From assembly GCA_964550345.1 (NCBI GenBank), contig CAZJYZ010000014.1, positions 1 to 64,000 on the forward strand: 64,000 nt of DNA. Direction: 5' to 3'. The position numbers and the translations under genes were made by a program. The first letter of the stretch is position 1. Each line of letters begins with the position of its first letter. This document shows positions 15,327 to 23,371 of the stretch, piece after piece. The notes under the pieces are model-generated. The model was given only the letters and a program-made list of their open reading frames with translations, was not told where the DNA came from and did no database searches. Origin of the DNA: JAAEUB01 sp964550345. Lineage in GTDB: Bacteria > Pseudomonadota > Alphaproteobacteria > Rhodobacterales > Rhodobacteraceae.

Positions 15327-16480
15327 TGTGGCGCCACGTTGCCTCGAACGCACTTACTCTGATCGTTGTCCTGCTGGTGGTCCTTGGTGGGCTGGTGGCA
15401 TGGGGCAAGCGGCAATACACCGATACCGGGCCCTTGGCGCAGGCGATCTGCCTGAAAGTGTCACCGGGGTCGAATTTCACCCGTGTCAGTGAAGATCTTA
15501 ACGCTGCCGGAGCCGTTTCAAACCCGTCAATCTTTCGTATGGGCGTGCAATATACCGGCAAATCCCCGCAGCTAAAGGCGGGGTCGTTTTTGGTTAAGGA
15601 AGGTTCTTCCATGGCCGAGATAGTCGAGATTGTGACCCGGGGTGGGGCCAGCACCTGCGGATCCGAAATCGTGTATCGCATCGGGGTTCTGCGTGCGCAG
15701 GTTCAGGTGCGCGAACTTGATCCCGTGAGTGAACGTTTCGTGGTGCGTGCCGAGTTTAACCCGGGCGAAGGTGATTTCCCGGCAGCCTATACCCGTTTGC
15801 GCGATGAGCCCGGAACGCGCTACCGCATAGCTTTGGCCGAGGGGGCAACCTCGTGGCAAATCGTAGATGCACTACGCAAGGCTGAGTTCCTGACCGGTGA
15901 AGTTGCTGCGGTACCCGAAGAGGGCATGCTGGCCCCGGACAGCTATGAGGTGAGTGCCGGTGCGGACAGGAACGAATTGCTGACGCGCATGACCAGCGTA
16001 CAGGAGGCCAGGCTGGCCGAAGCCTGGGCCAACCGAGTTGAGGGTTTGCCTTATGCCACTCCACAAGAGGCGTTGGTCATGGCCTCGATCGTAGAAAAGG
16101 AAACCGGGTTGCCAGAAGAACGGCGCCAGGTGGCGGGTGTATTCGTCAACCGTTTGAACCGTGGTATGCGGTTGCAGACCGACCCGACGGTTATCTATGG
16201 CCTGACACATGGGCGCGAAGCCCTTGGACGGGGATTGCGTCAAAGCGAATTGCGCTCAGATACGCCCTATAACACGTATATCATTGAAGGGTTGCCACCG
16301 GGGCCGATCGCTAACCCGGGGCTGGCAGCAATTGAGGCGGCTTTGAACCCGGACTTGCATGATTTCATCTTCTTTGTTGCTGACGGAACCGGTGGGCACG
16401 CTTTTGCTGCAACATTGGCCGAGCATAACCGCAACGTCGCCGCGTGGCGCGCCATCGAGGCGGAGCGGGCAAATCAGTAA
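15326..16480 (+). CDS. mltG: Endolytic murein transglycosylase MltG (YceG-like)
   Basis: 384 residues with an N-terminal membrane anchor (LTLIVVLLVVLGGLVAWG) and a large periplasmic YceG domain. The catalytic Glu lies in MASIVEKETGLPEER, followed by VFVNRLNRGMRLQTDPTVIYGL and NTYIIEGLPPGPIANPGLAAIEAAL, all family signatures. MltG cuts nascent glycan strands and so terminates peptidoglycan chains. It overlaps fabF by one base; fabF-mltG is a frequent pair. Confidence 0.95.
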   Translation: MWRHVASNALTLIVVLLVVLGGLVAWGKRQYTDTGPLAQAICLKVSPGSNFTRVSEDLNAAGAVSNPSIFRMGVQYTGKSPQLKAGSFLVKEGSSMAEIVEIVTRGGASTCGSEIVYRIGVLRAQVQVRELDPVSERFVVRAEFNPGEGDFPAAYTRLRDEPGTRYRIALAEGATSWQIVDALRKAEFLTGEVAAVPEEGMLAPDSYEVSAGADRNELLTRMTSVQEARLAEAWANRVEGLPYATPQEALVMASIVEKETGLPEERRQVAGVFVNRLNRGMRLQTDPTVIYGLTHGREALGRGLRQSELRSDTPYNTYIIEGLPPGPIANPGLAAIEAALNPDLHDFIFFVADGTGGHAFAATLAEHNRNVAAWRAIEAERANQ

Positions 16481-16544
16481 AAGCTCAGAATTGAGTGCCT
16501 TCGGCACGCATTTTAGATAAGGAAATTGGGGGTTATACCCCCAA

Positions 16545-16577
16545 ACCCCCGAGGTATTTAAGCCAAGATGAAGATGG
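16545..16577 (+). repeat. Dispersed 'GAGGTATTT..GCCAAGATGAA' repeat
   Basis: CCCCCGAGGTATTTAAGCCAAGATGAAGATGG region after mltG. Related copies stand at 19789-19835 (diverged), 30261-30313 (in both orientations) and 34979-35024 (reverse). All are intergenic at gene ends. Confidence 0.65.
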
Positions 16578-16580
16578 AAA

Positions 16581-16601
16581 AACCTAATAAAACATTAGGT
16601 T
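16581..16601. promoter_or_regulatory. Perfect 8-bp inverted repeat upstream of GTA gp1
   Basis: AACCTAAT-AAAAC-ATTAGGTT. No T run follows, so a terminator is unlikely; its place between mltG and the first GTA gene makes an operator possible. Function unproven. Confidence 0.35.
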
Positions 16602-16761
16602 AGCGCGCGATGTTTGTGGTGCGAAATTTGACAGAGCGTACGATTGCGCGTATAAGTTGTGCCAAGCTAGAAGAAATCGGTTAACGGCCCGGAGCAATAT
16701 GCTTCGCGGCCGTTTCTCATTTTACTCGTGCGGAACAGAGCATGAGAGGCAATTCCAACAC

Positions 16762-17109
16762 ATGACAAAAGACACACCCAATGGGGAGGGTATGAGCCCG
16801 CACGTGGCTCTGACAATTGCAGAAAAGCATTTCTGGCGCGCCCTGCAGGCGCTGGAAGAACATTTACAGGAAAAAGAAGCAGATGCGGAAATTTCCGGCC
16901 AGCAGGTAGCGAAGGCCACGGCAGATATCCGCAAAGCCATGCAGACCATTTTTGATGAAAGGGTAAAAGTTGACCAGTTCCGTACAAAAATTTCAGGTGT
17001 CGCCGGTGGATCGGCACTCGACCTTGAGCGAGCAAGATTTGAGATTGGGCGCAGATTGTCTTGCCTGCGCCAGTCCCGAAGATCAGGCACAATTTCTGGC
17101 AAGTCTTGA
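16762..17109 (+). CDS. GTA gp1-like protein (putative small terminase)
   Basis: Ends with ALDLERARFEIGRRLSCLR, the pattern typical of the first gene of Rhodobacter-type GTA clusters (…DxxxARxEIGRRLxxLR…). In R. capsulatus gp1 is the small terminase that partners gp2 for random headful packaging. About 115 residues from ATG 16762 (MTKDTPNGEG); ATG 16792 with GGGGAGGG right before it, and an upstream start at 16699, are alternatives. A helical, Glu-rich middle (ALQALEEHLQEKEADAEIS) fits a coiled-coil oligomer. It overlaps the next frame by at least a few bases. Assignment from remembered family features plus position. Confidence 0.7.
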   Translation: MTKDTPNGEGMSPHVALTIAEKHFWRALQALEEHLQEKEADAEISGQQVAKATADIRKAMQTIFDERVKVDQFRTKISGVAGGSALDLERARFEIGRRLSCLRQSRRSGTISGKS

Positions 17110-19480
17110 TGATGAAATGTTGCAGGCCTTACCCTTTTTGTTTGAATTCTGGGCGATGGAGCATCAATTGCCACCTGAGGGCAACTGGCGTTCCTGGGTG
17201 ATTTTGGGTGGACGCGGGGCTGGGAAAACCCGCGCCGGGGCGGAATGGGTACGATCCGAGGTCGAGGGCGCATTGCCCATGGATGCCGGGCGCTGCCGCC
17301 GCGTTGCCTTGATCGGAGAAACCATGGATCAGGTGCGCGAAGTGATGGTGTTTGGGGAAAGCGGAATTCTGGCCTGTTCCCCGCCGGACCGCCGGCCCAA
17401 ATGGGAGGCAACGCGAAAGCGGTTGCTATGGCCAAACGGGGCGGTTGCACAGGTGTTTTCGGCACATGAGCCGGAAAGTCTGCGGGGGCCTCAGTTTGAC
17501 GCTGCCTGGGTGGACGAGCTTGGTTGCGCGGCAATCGACAAGGGCACCAACCAGCCCAACAAATTTGTTGACCCCAAAAGTTCGGAAAGCGCCTTGCCGA
17601 AATACTCCACCGGGCGGCGTGACGATTTCATGCAGATGCAGTACCTGCGGGCAATGTACGAGTTCTGGGCGAATCCCGAAAACAATCCCACAGATGTCGA
17701 AACCGATGTGCAGATGATCGACATGAGCCGCGCCCATGTCTGGGCCTGGGATGCGCGGCCATACCCGTTTTTCCCCGGCAACACTGATTTGTGGAGTGAC
17801 GGCGAGAATTATGCGCGCGGTCACTGGTTGAACGGGAGGTCCTCGTCGCGCTCATTGGGGTCGGTTGTGGGGGAAATCTGCGCCCGGTCCGGGGTGGAGA
17901 GCATTGATGTTTCAAAGCTTTATGGATTGGTCCGCGGATACACCGTCGGGGATATTTCAGGTGCGCGTGCTGCCTTGCAACCCCTGATGCTGGCCTACGG
18001 TATTGAGGCCGCTGAAAGCAGCGGCAGGGTTGTGTTCACTTCGCGTGACGGCCAGGCGGCACGGGTTTTGAGCCCGGATCAGATGGTTCTGACTGGGGAT
18101 GCAGATGGAACATTCGAGAAGGTGCGCGCACCCCAGGCGGAGATTGCCGGGCGGTTGCGTCTGAGCTTTGTCGAGGCAGAAAGCGATTATGAAACCCGCG
18201 CTACTGAGGCCATTTTTCCGGATGAAGAAAGCCGCGCCGTGGCGCAAAGTGAATTTCCTTTGGTTCTGACACAGGGCGAGGGCAGGGCGATCGTGGAACG
18301 CTGGCTGGCTGAGGCGCGCGTGGCACGTGATCAGGCACGCTTTGCCCTGCCTATGTCACAGCTTGCCAATATGGCGGGCGAGGTGGTCGAGATTGAAAGC
18401 GACGAAGGCCCCGAACTATACCGGCTGGACCGGGTCGAACATGCGGGGCATCTTGGCGTCGAGGCGGTTCGGGTCGAACCCGGCCTCTATCAACCGTCCG
18501 ATGCGGTTGAGCTGACGAGCCGCGCGCGCCCCTTCGTGCCGGCAGTGCCGGTGTATCCTGTCTTCATGGACCTGCCGTTGCTGACCGGAGAAGAGGTTCC
18601 CCACGCGCCGCACCTGGCGGTAACTGGCGTACCGTGGCCGGGATCGGTTGCGGCCTATGCCTCAGCCAGTGACGAAGGCTATGTTCTTAACACACTTTTG
18701 CCCGCACGTTCGGTCATTGGACTGACGGAAAGCCCTTTGTTTGCGGCGCGGCCGGCGCTTTATGATCACGGTGCGGCCCTGAGGGTGCGCCTTACGGCAG
18801 GTGACTTGAGTTCGGTCGAGACACTGGAAATGCTCAATGGTGCCAATGCGGCGGTGATAGGTGACGGTAGTGTGGACAATTGGGAAGTTTTTCAGTTCGC
18901 CCATGCGACCCTGATTGAACCGGGTGTTTACGACTTGTCCCTGCGGCTGCGCGGGCAATTAGGCAGCGACGCGTTGATGCCTGCCGCATGGCCGATTGGG
19001 TCTACCTGCGTCCTGCTGGACAAATCTCCACGCCAGATTGATCTGGCTTTGTCGTCGCGTGGTCTGTCGCGCCACTACCGCATCGGACCTGCTCAGCGGC
19101 CTTATGATGATCGGATTTATGTGCATCAGGAGCACGCTTTTAACGGCATTGGCTTGCGACCCTATGCGCCGGTCCATCTGTCTGCGGTGCGCGATGGGGC
19201 GGGGGATCTTGCGATAAACTGGACCCGACGCACCCGGATTGACGGTGACAGTTGGCAATCGCTGGAAGTGCCTTTGGGGGAGGATAGTGAAAGCTATCTG
19301 ATCCGAGTTCTGGATGGGGAGGTGATCCTGCGCGAGGTGACTGTGAATGCACCTGGCTGGACCTATCTCGCCAGTGACGAGTTGGCGGACGGACTAAGCC
19401 CGCCATACAATATCGACATTGCCCAGAATTCCGCCAGTTTCGGCCCGGGTCTCTTTCGGCGGCTGGCGGTGGCAATCTGA
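17045..19480 (+). CDS. Chimeric GTA protein: gp2 large-terminase N-terminus fused to gp15 host-specificity C-terminus
   Basis: The first ~157 residues are the ATPase part of the GTA large terminase: LPFLFEFWAMEHQLPPEGNW, Walker A GGRGAGKT (residues 55-62), ESLRGPQFDAAWVDEL (Walker B). At 17513-17524 (codons DELG) the sequence passes in frame into GTA gp15: GCAAIDKGTNQPNKF, YLRAMYEFW, DMSRAHVWAWDARPYPFF, LWSDGENYARGHW (end of the TIM-barrel-like domain), then the tail-tip domain and the C-terminal region to the natural gp15 end. The terminase nuclease domain, portal, protease, capsid, tail genes gp3-gp14 and the gp15 N-terminus are missing. The frame is open for more than 800 codons, so the deletion looks young or the product is kept. 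Start uncertain: TTG 17045 used; the frame is open from 16970, and ATG 17117 is the first ATG. Confidence 0.85.
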   Translation: MGADCLACASPEDQAQFLASLDDEMLQALPFLFEFWAMEHQLPPEGNWRSWVILGGRGAGKTRAGAEWVRSEVEGALPMDAGRCRRVALIGETMDQVREVMVFGESGILACSPPDRRPKWEATRKRLLWPNGAVAQVFSAHEPESLRGPQFDAAWVDELGCAAIDKGTNQPNKFVDPKSSESALPKYSTGRRDDFMQMQYLRAMYEFWANPENNPTDVETDVQMIDMSRAHVWAWDARPYPFFPGNTDLWSDGENYARGHWLNGRSSSRSLGSVVGEICARSGVESIDVSKLYGLVRGYTVGDISGARAALQPLMLAYGIEAAESSGRVVFTSRDGQAARVLSPDQMVLTGDADGTFEKVRAPQAEIAGRLRLSFVEAESDYETRATEAIFPDEESRAVAQSEFPLVLTQGEGRAIVERWLAEARVARDQARFALPMSQLANMAGEVVEIESDEGPELYRLDRVEHAGHLGVEAVRVEPGLYQPSDAVELTSRARPFVPAVPVYPVFMDLPLLTGEEVPHAPHLAVTGVPWPGSVAAYASASDEGYVLNTLLPARSVIGLTESPLFAARPALYDHGAALRVRLTAGDLSSVETLEMLNGANAAVIGDGSVDNWEVFQFAHATLIEPGVYDLSLRLRGQLGSDALMPAAWPIGSTCVLLDKSPRQIDLALSSRGLSRHYRIGPAQRPYDDRIYVHQEHAFNGIGLRPYAPVHLSAVRDGAGDLAINWTRRTRIDGDSWQSLEVPLGEDSESYLIRVLDGEVILREVTVNAPGWTYLASDELADGLSPPYNIDIAQNSASFGPGLFRRLAVAI

Positions 19481-19482
19481 AT

Positions 19483-19773
19483 ATGCGCCGCGTCCTGCCA
19501 GGTGATGTATCAGCAGCTGCCTGCGTGTTGCTGGCCTTGCCGCAAGCGCAACGCAAGGCCGTTATGGCGCTTATGGTAGGCGAGGCGGATGCGGCAGATG
19601 CATACCGGCAACGAACCGGGCAGTTGCATCCCCACTGGGGCGATGGCAGCCTGATGTCTGCAGCTTTAGCGCGGTCACATGTACGCGAACCATTTCTGGA
19701 TGACCCGGATTATGCAGCCTGTATGTTGCTGGTCTTTCGGGCATTTCTGGATAGGGCTTTCGTGACGGGTTGA
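19483..19773 (+). CDS. Conserved small protein downstream of GTA gp15
   Basis: 96 residues beginning MRRVLPGDVSAAACVLLALPQAQR, with GQLHPHWGDGSLMSAAL and DPDYAACMLLVFRAFLDR. It starts two bases after the gp15 stop and is thus in the GTA transcript. I recall similar short proteins at this position in Rhodobacterales but know no function. Its survival shows that the right end of the GTA locus is undamaged. Confidence 0.6.
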   Translation: MRRVLPGDVSAAACVLLALPQAQRKAVMALMVGEADAADAYRQRTGQLHPHWGDGSLMSAALARSHVREPFLDDPDYAACMLLVFRAFLDRAFVTG

Positions 19774-19788
19774 TTTGTTGTCAGGGGG

Positions 19789-19835
19789 AACGGGGGCCAG
19801 CCCCCGGACCCCCGGGATATTTTGGATCAATGATG
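19789..19835 (+). repeat. Diverged member of the dispersed repeat
   Basis: GGGGGCCAGCCCCC hairpin followed by CCCCCGGGATATTTTGGATCAATGAT, a looser relative of the repeat at 16545 and 30261. Lies between convergent genes, where the hairpin may slow transcription. Confidence 0.45.
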
Positions 19836-19846
19836 GGATAGGGCGC

Positions 19847-20185
19847 TTAGCCTGAGGCGCAGGAAATGCAGGTTGGCACGGTTGGATCAAGCGCCAGCCG
19901 TTTTGAAGCAATCTCCTCGCCGCATTCCAGGCAATAGCCAAATTCGCCTTCTTCCATACGGGCAAAAGTGGCCATGATCCGCTGCCGTTGGGCGCTACGC
20001 CGTGCCTGAGTTGCGTTGGCCATGGCCTGCCCCTGTAAGGCGTCCATCCGGCTGAGACGGCCAACGGCCTGCTGGTCCAGTTTTACCGTGCTCTGACCTT
20101 CGCGCCCCAGCGTATCATCTTGGTCGAGCGCAATCAGTTCGGCCTCCAGTCTTTCACGAAAACGTGCTTGTTCTTTTTCATTCAT
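19847..20185 (-). CDS. DksA/TraR-type C4 zinc-finger protein
   Basis: 112 residues from ATG 20185 (MNEKEQARFRERLEAEL); seven more residues are possible upstream. The C-terminal finger reads GYCLECGEEIASKRLALDPTVPTCISC, i.e. CxxC-x17-CxxC, with the (I/V)xxxRL.xxP family context. The helical N-terminal hairpin is short. DksA-like proteins enter the RNA polymerase secondary channel; the shorter TraR-like group, to which this belongs by length, can act without ppGpp. Convergent with the GTA genes, divergent from cysE. Confidence 0.88.
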   Translation of the reverse strand: MNEKEQARFRERLEAELIALDQDDTLGREGQSTVKLDQQAVGRLSRMDALQGQAMANATQARRSAQRQRIMATFARMEEGEFGYCLECGEEIASKRLALDPTVPTCISCASG

Positions 20186-20272
20186 GTTCGAAATACCTGC
20201 GATCACGGCTTATCGTTTTGAAAAAACATCCTATCTGGTGTAAAAGCTACGGGCAATGAAGAGGAAGTAGAG

Positions 20273-21073
20273 ATGGCTGAAACGCGCACCAACCTGCAAA
20301 GCATCGATCCGGTCTGGGATCGGGTTACTGCCGAGGCCGAGGCTGCGGTCAAGATCGAGCCGCTTCTGGGTGGGTTCGTGCATGCCTGCGTGCTGCATCA
20401 TCGTAACCTTGAACAGGCGCTGAGCTACCGCATCGCAGCCAAGCTCAGCTCGAACGAGATGAGCCAGGTAATCCTGCGCGACATTGCTGACGAGGCCCAC
20501 GAGGCTGATCCTTCCATTGCTGAGGCTGCGCGTGCCGACCTTATGGCTGTGGTTGAGCGCGATCCCGCTTGCCACCGGTTGTTGCAACCGATCCTGTATT
20601 TCAAGGGCTTTCAGGCGATGCAGGCCTACCGTGTGGCCCATTGGCTGTGGAATGAAGGCCGCAAGGATCTGGCATACTTTCTGCAAATGCGGGCCTCCGA
20701 AATTTATGGCATCGACGTCCACCCGGCCGCGCGTATCGGCAAGGGTATCATGATCGACCATGCACATTCGATCGTTATCGGTGAAACGGCTGTGGTTGGC
20801 GACAATGTCTCAATGTTGCACGCAGTGACCCTGGGCGGCACCGGTAAGGAAGAAGAGGACCGCCACCCGAAAATCGGCGACGAAGTACTGATCGGGGCAG
20901 GGGCCAAGGTGCTTGGAAATATTACGGTTGGCTGCTGTTCGCGTATAGCCGCGGGGTCGGTCGTGTTAGAGGATGTGCCACCCGCCACCACGGTTGCAGG
21001 CGTGCCGGCCAAAGTTGTTGGCTCGGCCGGATGCGATCACCCATCGGTCGAAATGCGCCAGATGCTGGAATAG
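20273..21073 (+). CDS. cysE: Serine O-acetyltransferase
   Basis: Makes O-acetylserine from serine and acetyl-CoA, first step of cysteine synthesis. The N-terminal helical domain (EPLLGGFVHACVLHHRNLEQALSYRIA) is followed by left-handed beta-helix hexapeptides: HPAARIGKGIMIDHAHSIVIGE, VSMLHAVTLGGTGKE, HPKIGDEVLIGAGAKVLGNITVG, with active His158-type residues in IDHAH and LHAVT. 266 residues, usual length. AGAGGAAGTAGAG lies before the ATG. cysE is a frequent neighbour of the GTA cluster in Rhodobacterales (recollection), which supports the locus assignment. Confidence 0.95.
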   Translation: MAETRTNLQSIDPVWDRVTAEAEAAVKIEPLLGGFVHACVLHHRNLEQALSYRIAAKLSSNEMSQVILRDIADEAHEADPSIAEAARADLMAVVERDPACHRLLQPILYFKGFQAMQAYRVAHWLWNEGRKDLAYFLQMRASEIYGIDVHPAARIGKGIMIDHAHSIVIGETAVVGDNVSMLHAVTLGGTGKEEEDRHPKIGDEVLIGAGAKVLGNITVGCCSRIAAGSVVLEDVPPATTVAGVPAKVVGSAGCDHPSVEMRQMLE

Positions 21074-21447
21074 CTTGCGGGCGATACCAAGCGGTCCGTA
21101 TTTTCTACTTTTTTTGCGGTTTTAACCCGTTCAAATTTAATGCGCGAGCACCATCCTTGCAGGCTGGGTCAACGCCTATCGTGATCGACACCGAAACTGT
21201 TTTCAGCGATCTCCCGCTTGTATAGTTTGGCTTTCTGCGTAGCGCGCCTATGAAAACTGATATGGTCAGAATATTGCCGTGCAATGACTGCTAGATAGTG
21301 AGATGGCGCTCTGCCCAGATGTTCAGGACACCTCAGCAGAAATGAGATTTGGAACTGTTTCCCAAAACCGTGCAGAAAAGTTTTTGCGCCGCTAACACGC
21401 TTGTTATAGGGTGATAACTGAAGGGCGCGCAAAATTGGGAGAAAGAA
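21074..21447. other. Gene-free stretch between cysE and the DUF3365 gene
   Basis: 374 bases, more AT-rich than the genes. I see no convincing gene, hairpin or repeat; promoter of the 21448 gene presumably lies at its right end. Confidence 0.4.
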
Positions 21448-22023
21448 ATGAAAGATAGGTTAATCCTGTCGATGGCACTGGTTCTAACTGGTTTTGGTGG
21501 CCCTGTTCTGGCCGCTGACAAAGCTGCACTTGTCGCGGAAGGCAAGGCTTTGATGATGGAGTTTGGCGGTGCGCTGAAATCCGAGCTTGTCGCTGCGATG
21601 GAAGAGGGTGGGCCGGTTAACGCGATCGGCGTGTGCAATGAACGTGCCCCTGAAATTGCCACGACCCTGTCAAGCGAAGGTTGGACTGTCGGCCGTTCCA
21701 GCCACAGATTGCGCAACCCTGAAAACGCACCGGACCCGTTCACAGCAGCCACTATCGAAGATTTCCTGACCCGCGTGGCGGCAGGGGAATCGATGGACGC
21801 CATGGCACGCGCCGAAATTGTTGAGGAAAATGGCCAGCAGGTGTTTCGACTGGTCAAAGCCATTCCCGCTGGCGAAGTTTGCCTGAAATGTCATGGCGGC
21901 GACAATGTTGACGCGGCGGTTGTTGACCGTCTGGCTACGCTTTACCCCGAGGATAAGGCGCGCGGCTTTGCCATGGGCGATATGCGCGGTGTCTTTACCC
22001 TGTCGAAAGTATTGGGTGAATAG
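21448..22023 (+). CDS. Periplasmic haem-binding protein (DUF3365 / Tll0287-like)
   Basis: 191 residues. Signal peptide MKDRLILSMALVLTGFGGPVLAA. Then a PAS-like Tll0287 fold with NAIGVCNERAPEIA, VGRSSHRLRNPENAPDPF and a single c-type haem motif VCLKCHGG (CxxCH) near residue 150, and the closing GFAMGDMRGVFTLSK. Family members occur as single-haem sensors or electron carriers in the periplasm; no partner gene is next to it. RBS GGGAGAAAG before ATG. Confidence 0.88.
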   Translation: MKDRLILSMALVLTGFGGPVLAADKAALVAEGKALMMEFGGALKSELVAAMEEGGPVNAIGVCNERAPEIATTLSSEGWTVGRSSHRLRNPENAPDPFTAATIEDFLTRVAAGESMDAMARAEIVEENGQQVFRLVKAIPAGEVCLKCHGGDNVDAAVVDRLATLYPEDKARGFAMGDMRGVFTLSKVLGE

Positions 22024-22053
22024 GCGGTAATTACCGGATAGACGGACTAAGCG

Positions 22054-22079
22054 GGCCGGGAGCTGAAAAGCTCCCGGCC
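22054..22079. terminator. Hairpin between DUF3365 gene and pdhC
   Basis: GGCCGGGAGCT-GAAA-AGCTCCCGGCC, an 11-bp perfect stem with a GNRA-type loop, between convergent genes. The + side tail TAAATTATT is T/A-rich, the other side not. Confidence 0.65.
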
Positions 22080-22086
22080 TAAATTA

Positions 22087-23361
22087 TTACACCAACATGG
22101 TCAGTGGGTTTTCCAGATTATCCTTGATCGCCTGCAATAGTTCCGCCCCTAATGCGCCATCGATAACCCGGTGATCAACGCTAAGCGTGACCGACATCAC
22201 ACTCGCCACGCCAAGTTCCCCATCTGCCTTCACCACAGGCTTTTTCATGCCCGCACCGACGGCCAGAATGGCACCGTGGGGCGGGTTGATTACGGCGTCG
22301 AAATTATCGATGCCAAACATGCCCAGATTAGAAATGGCAAAACTGCCGCCAATATATTCATGCGGCGCCAGCTTGCGTGTTTTTGCACGTGCGGCAAGGT
22401 CCTTCATTTCGCTTGAGAGTTGAGAAAGTGATTTAGTATCAGCATCTTGCAGGACGGGGGTGAACAACCCGCCTTCAATTGCTACGGCCACGGCTACATC
22501 CGAAGGGGTTAGTTGCAAAACCCTGTCCCCGGCCCAGACAGCGTTGGCGGCAGGCACTTGCTGCAGCGCCAGCGCGCAGGCTTTGATGATGAAATCATTG
22601 ACCGACAATTTGATGCCGCGTGGTTCAAGCTGTGCATTGATCTCGGTGCGGAATTTCAGCAACGCATCCAGATGTATATCACGCCGCAAATAGAAATGCG
22701 GGATGGTTTGCTTGGCCTCTGTCAGGCGTGCGGCAATGGTCTTGCGCATCCCGTCCAGCGGGATTTCGACATATTCGCGCCCTTCATACATGCGCGCTAT
22801 GGCGTCTGACGATACCGATACTGGCGCCGGCGCTGGGGTCGGTGCCGACGCTGGGGCGGCCTGCGCGCTAACCCCTTCTACATCGGCTTTGACGATACGC
22901 CCGCGCGGCCCTGATCCGCTGATTGTGCTCAGATCCAGCCCCTTGTCCGCAGCAATGCGCCGCGCCAAAGGTGAGGCGAATATGCGCCCGCCTTCTGCCG
23001 TCTGCTGTGCAACGGGGGCGGCGGGAGCCGGGGGGGCGGCCTGTGCGACCGGTGTGTCAGGCGCAGCCGGGGCGGCGGGAGCCGGGGTTGCGGGTGTTGC
23101 AACATCCCCTGCTTCCTCGCCCTCTTCCAGCAGCACAGCAATCACCGTGCCAACCTTGACCGCTTCACTGCCTTCAGCGATCAGGATTTTACCGATAATC
23201 CCTTCGTCCACGGCTTCGAATTCCATCACCGCCTTGTCGGTTTCAATCTCGGCGATAAGGTCACCGGCGGCGACACTGTCGCCTTCTTTTACCAGCCATT
23301 TGGCCAGATTGCCCTCTTCCATGGTTGGAGAAAGTGCGGGCATATGGATCTCTGTCGGCAT
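22087..23361 (-). CDS. pdhC: Pyruvate dehydrogenase E2, dihydrolipoamide acetyltransferase
   Basis: Transfers acetyl from lipoyl to CoA and forms the core of the PDH complex. Domains in order: lipoyl domain (ETDKAVMEFEAVDEG, Lys about residue 43), Ala/Pro linker, peripheral subunit-binding domain (IFASPLARRIAADKGLDLSTISGSGPRGRIVKADVE), second linker, catalytic domain ending with SVDHRVIDGALGAELLQ (HxxxDG). 424 residues. Last gene of pdhA-VOC-pdhB-pdhC, 10 bases after pdhB. Confidence 0.96.
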   Translation of the reverse strand: MPTEIHMPALSPTMEEGNLAKWLVKEGDSVAAGDLIAEIETDKAVMEFEAVDEGIIGKILIAEGSEAVKVGTVIAVLLEEGEEAGDVATPATPAPAAPAAPDTPVAQAAPPAPAAPVAQQTAEGGRIFASPLARRIAADKGLDLSTISGSGPRGRIVKADVEGVSAQAAPASAPTPAPAPVSVSSDAIARMYEGREYVEIPLDGMRKTIAARLTEAKQTIPHFYLRRDIHLDALLKFRTEINAQLEPRGIKLSVNDFIIKACALALQQVPAANAVWAGDRVLQLTPSDVAVAVAIEGGLFTPVLQDADTKSLSQLSSEMKDLAARAKTRKLAPHEYIGGSFAISNLGMFGIDNFDAVINPPHGAILAVGAGMKKPVVKADGELGVASVMSVTLSVDHRVIDGALGAELLQAIKDNLENPLTMLV

Positions 23362-23371
23362 GTTCTTTCTC

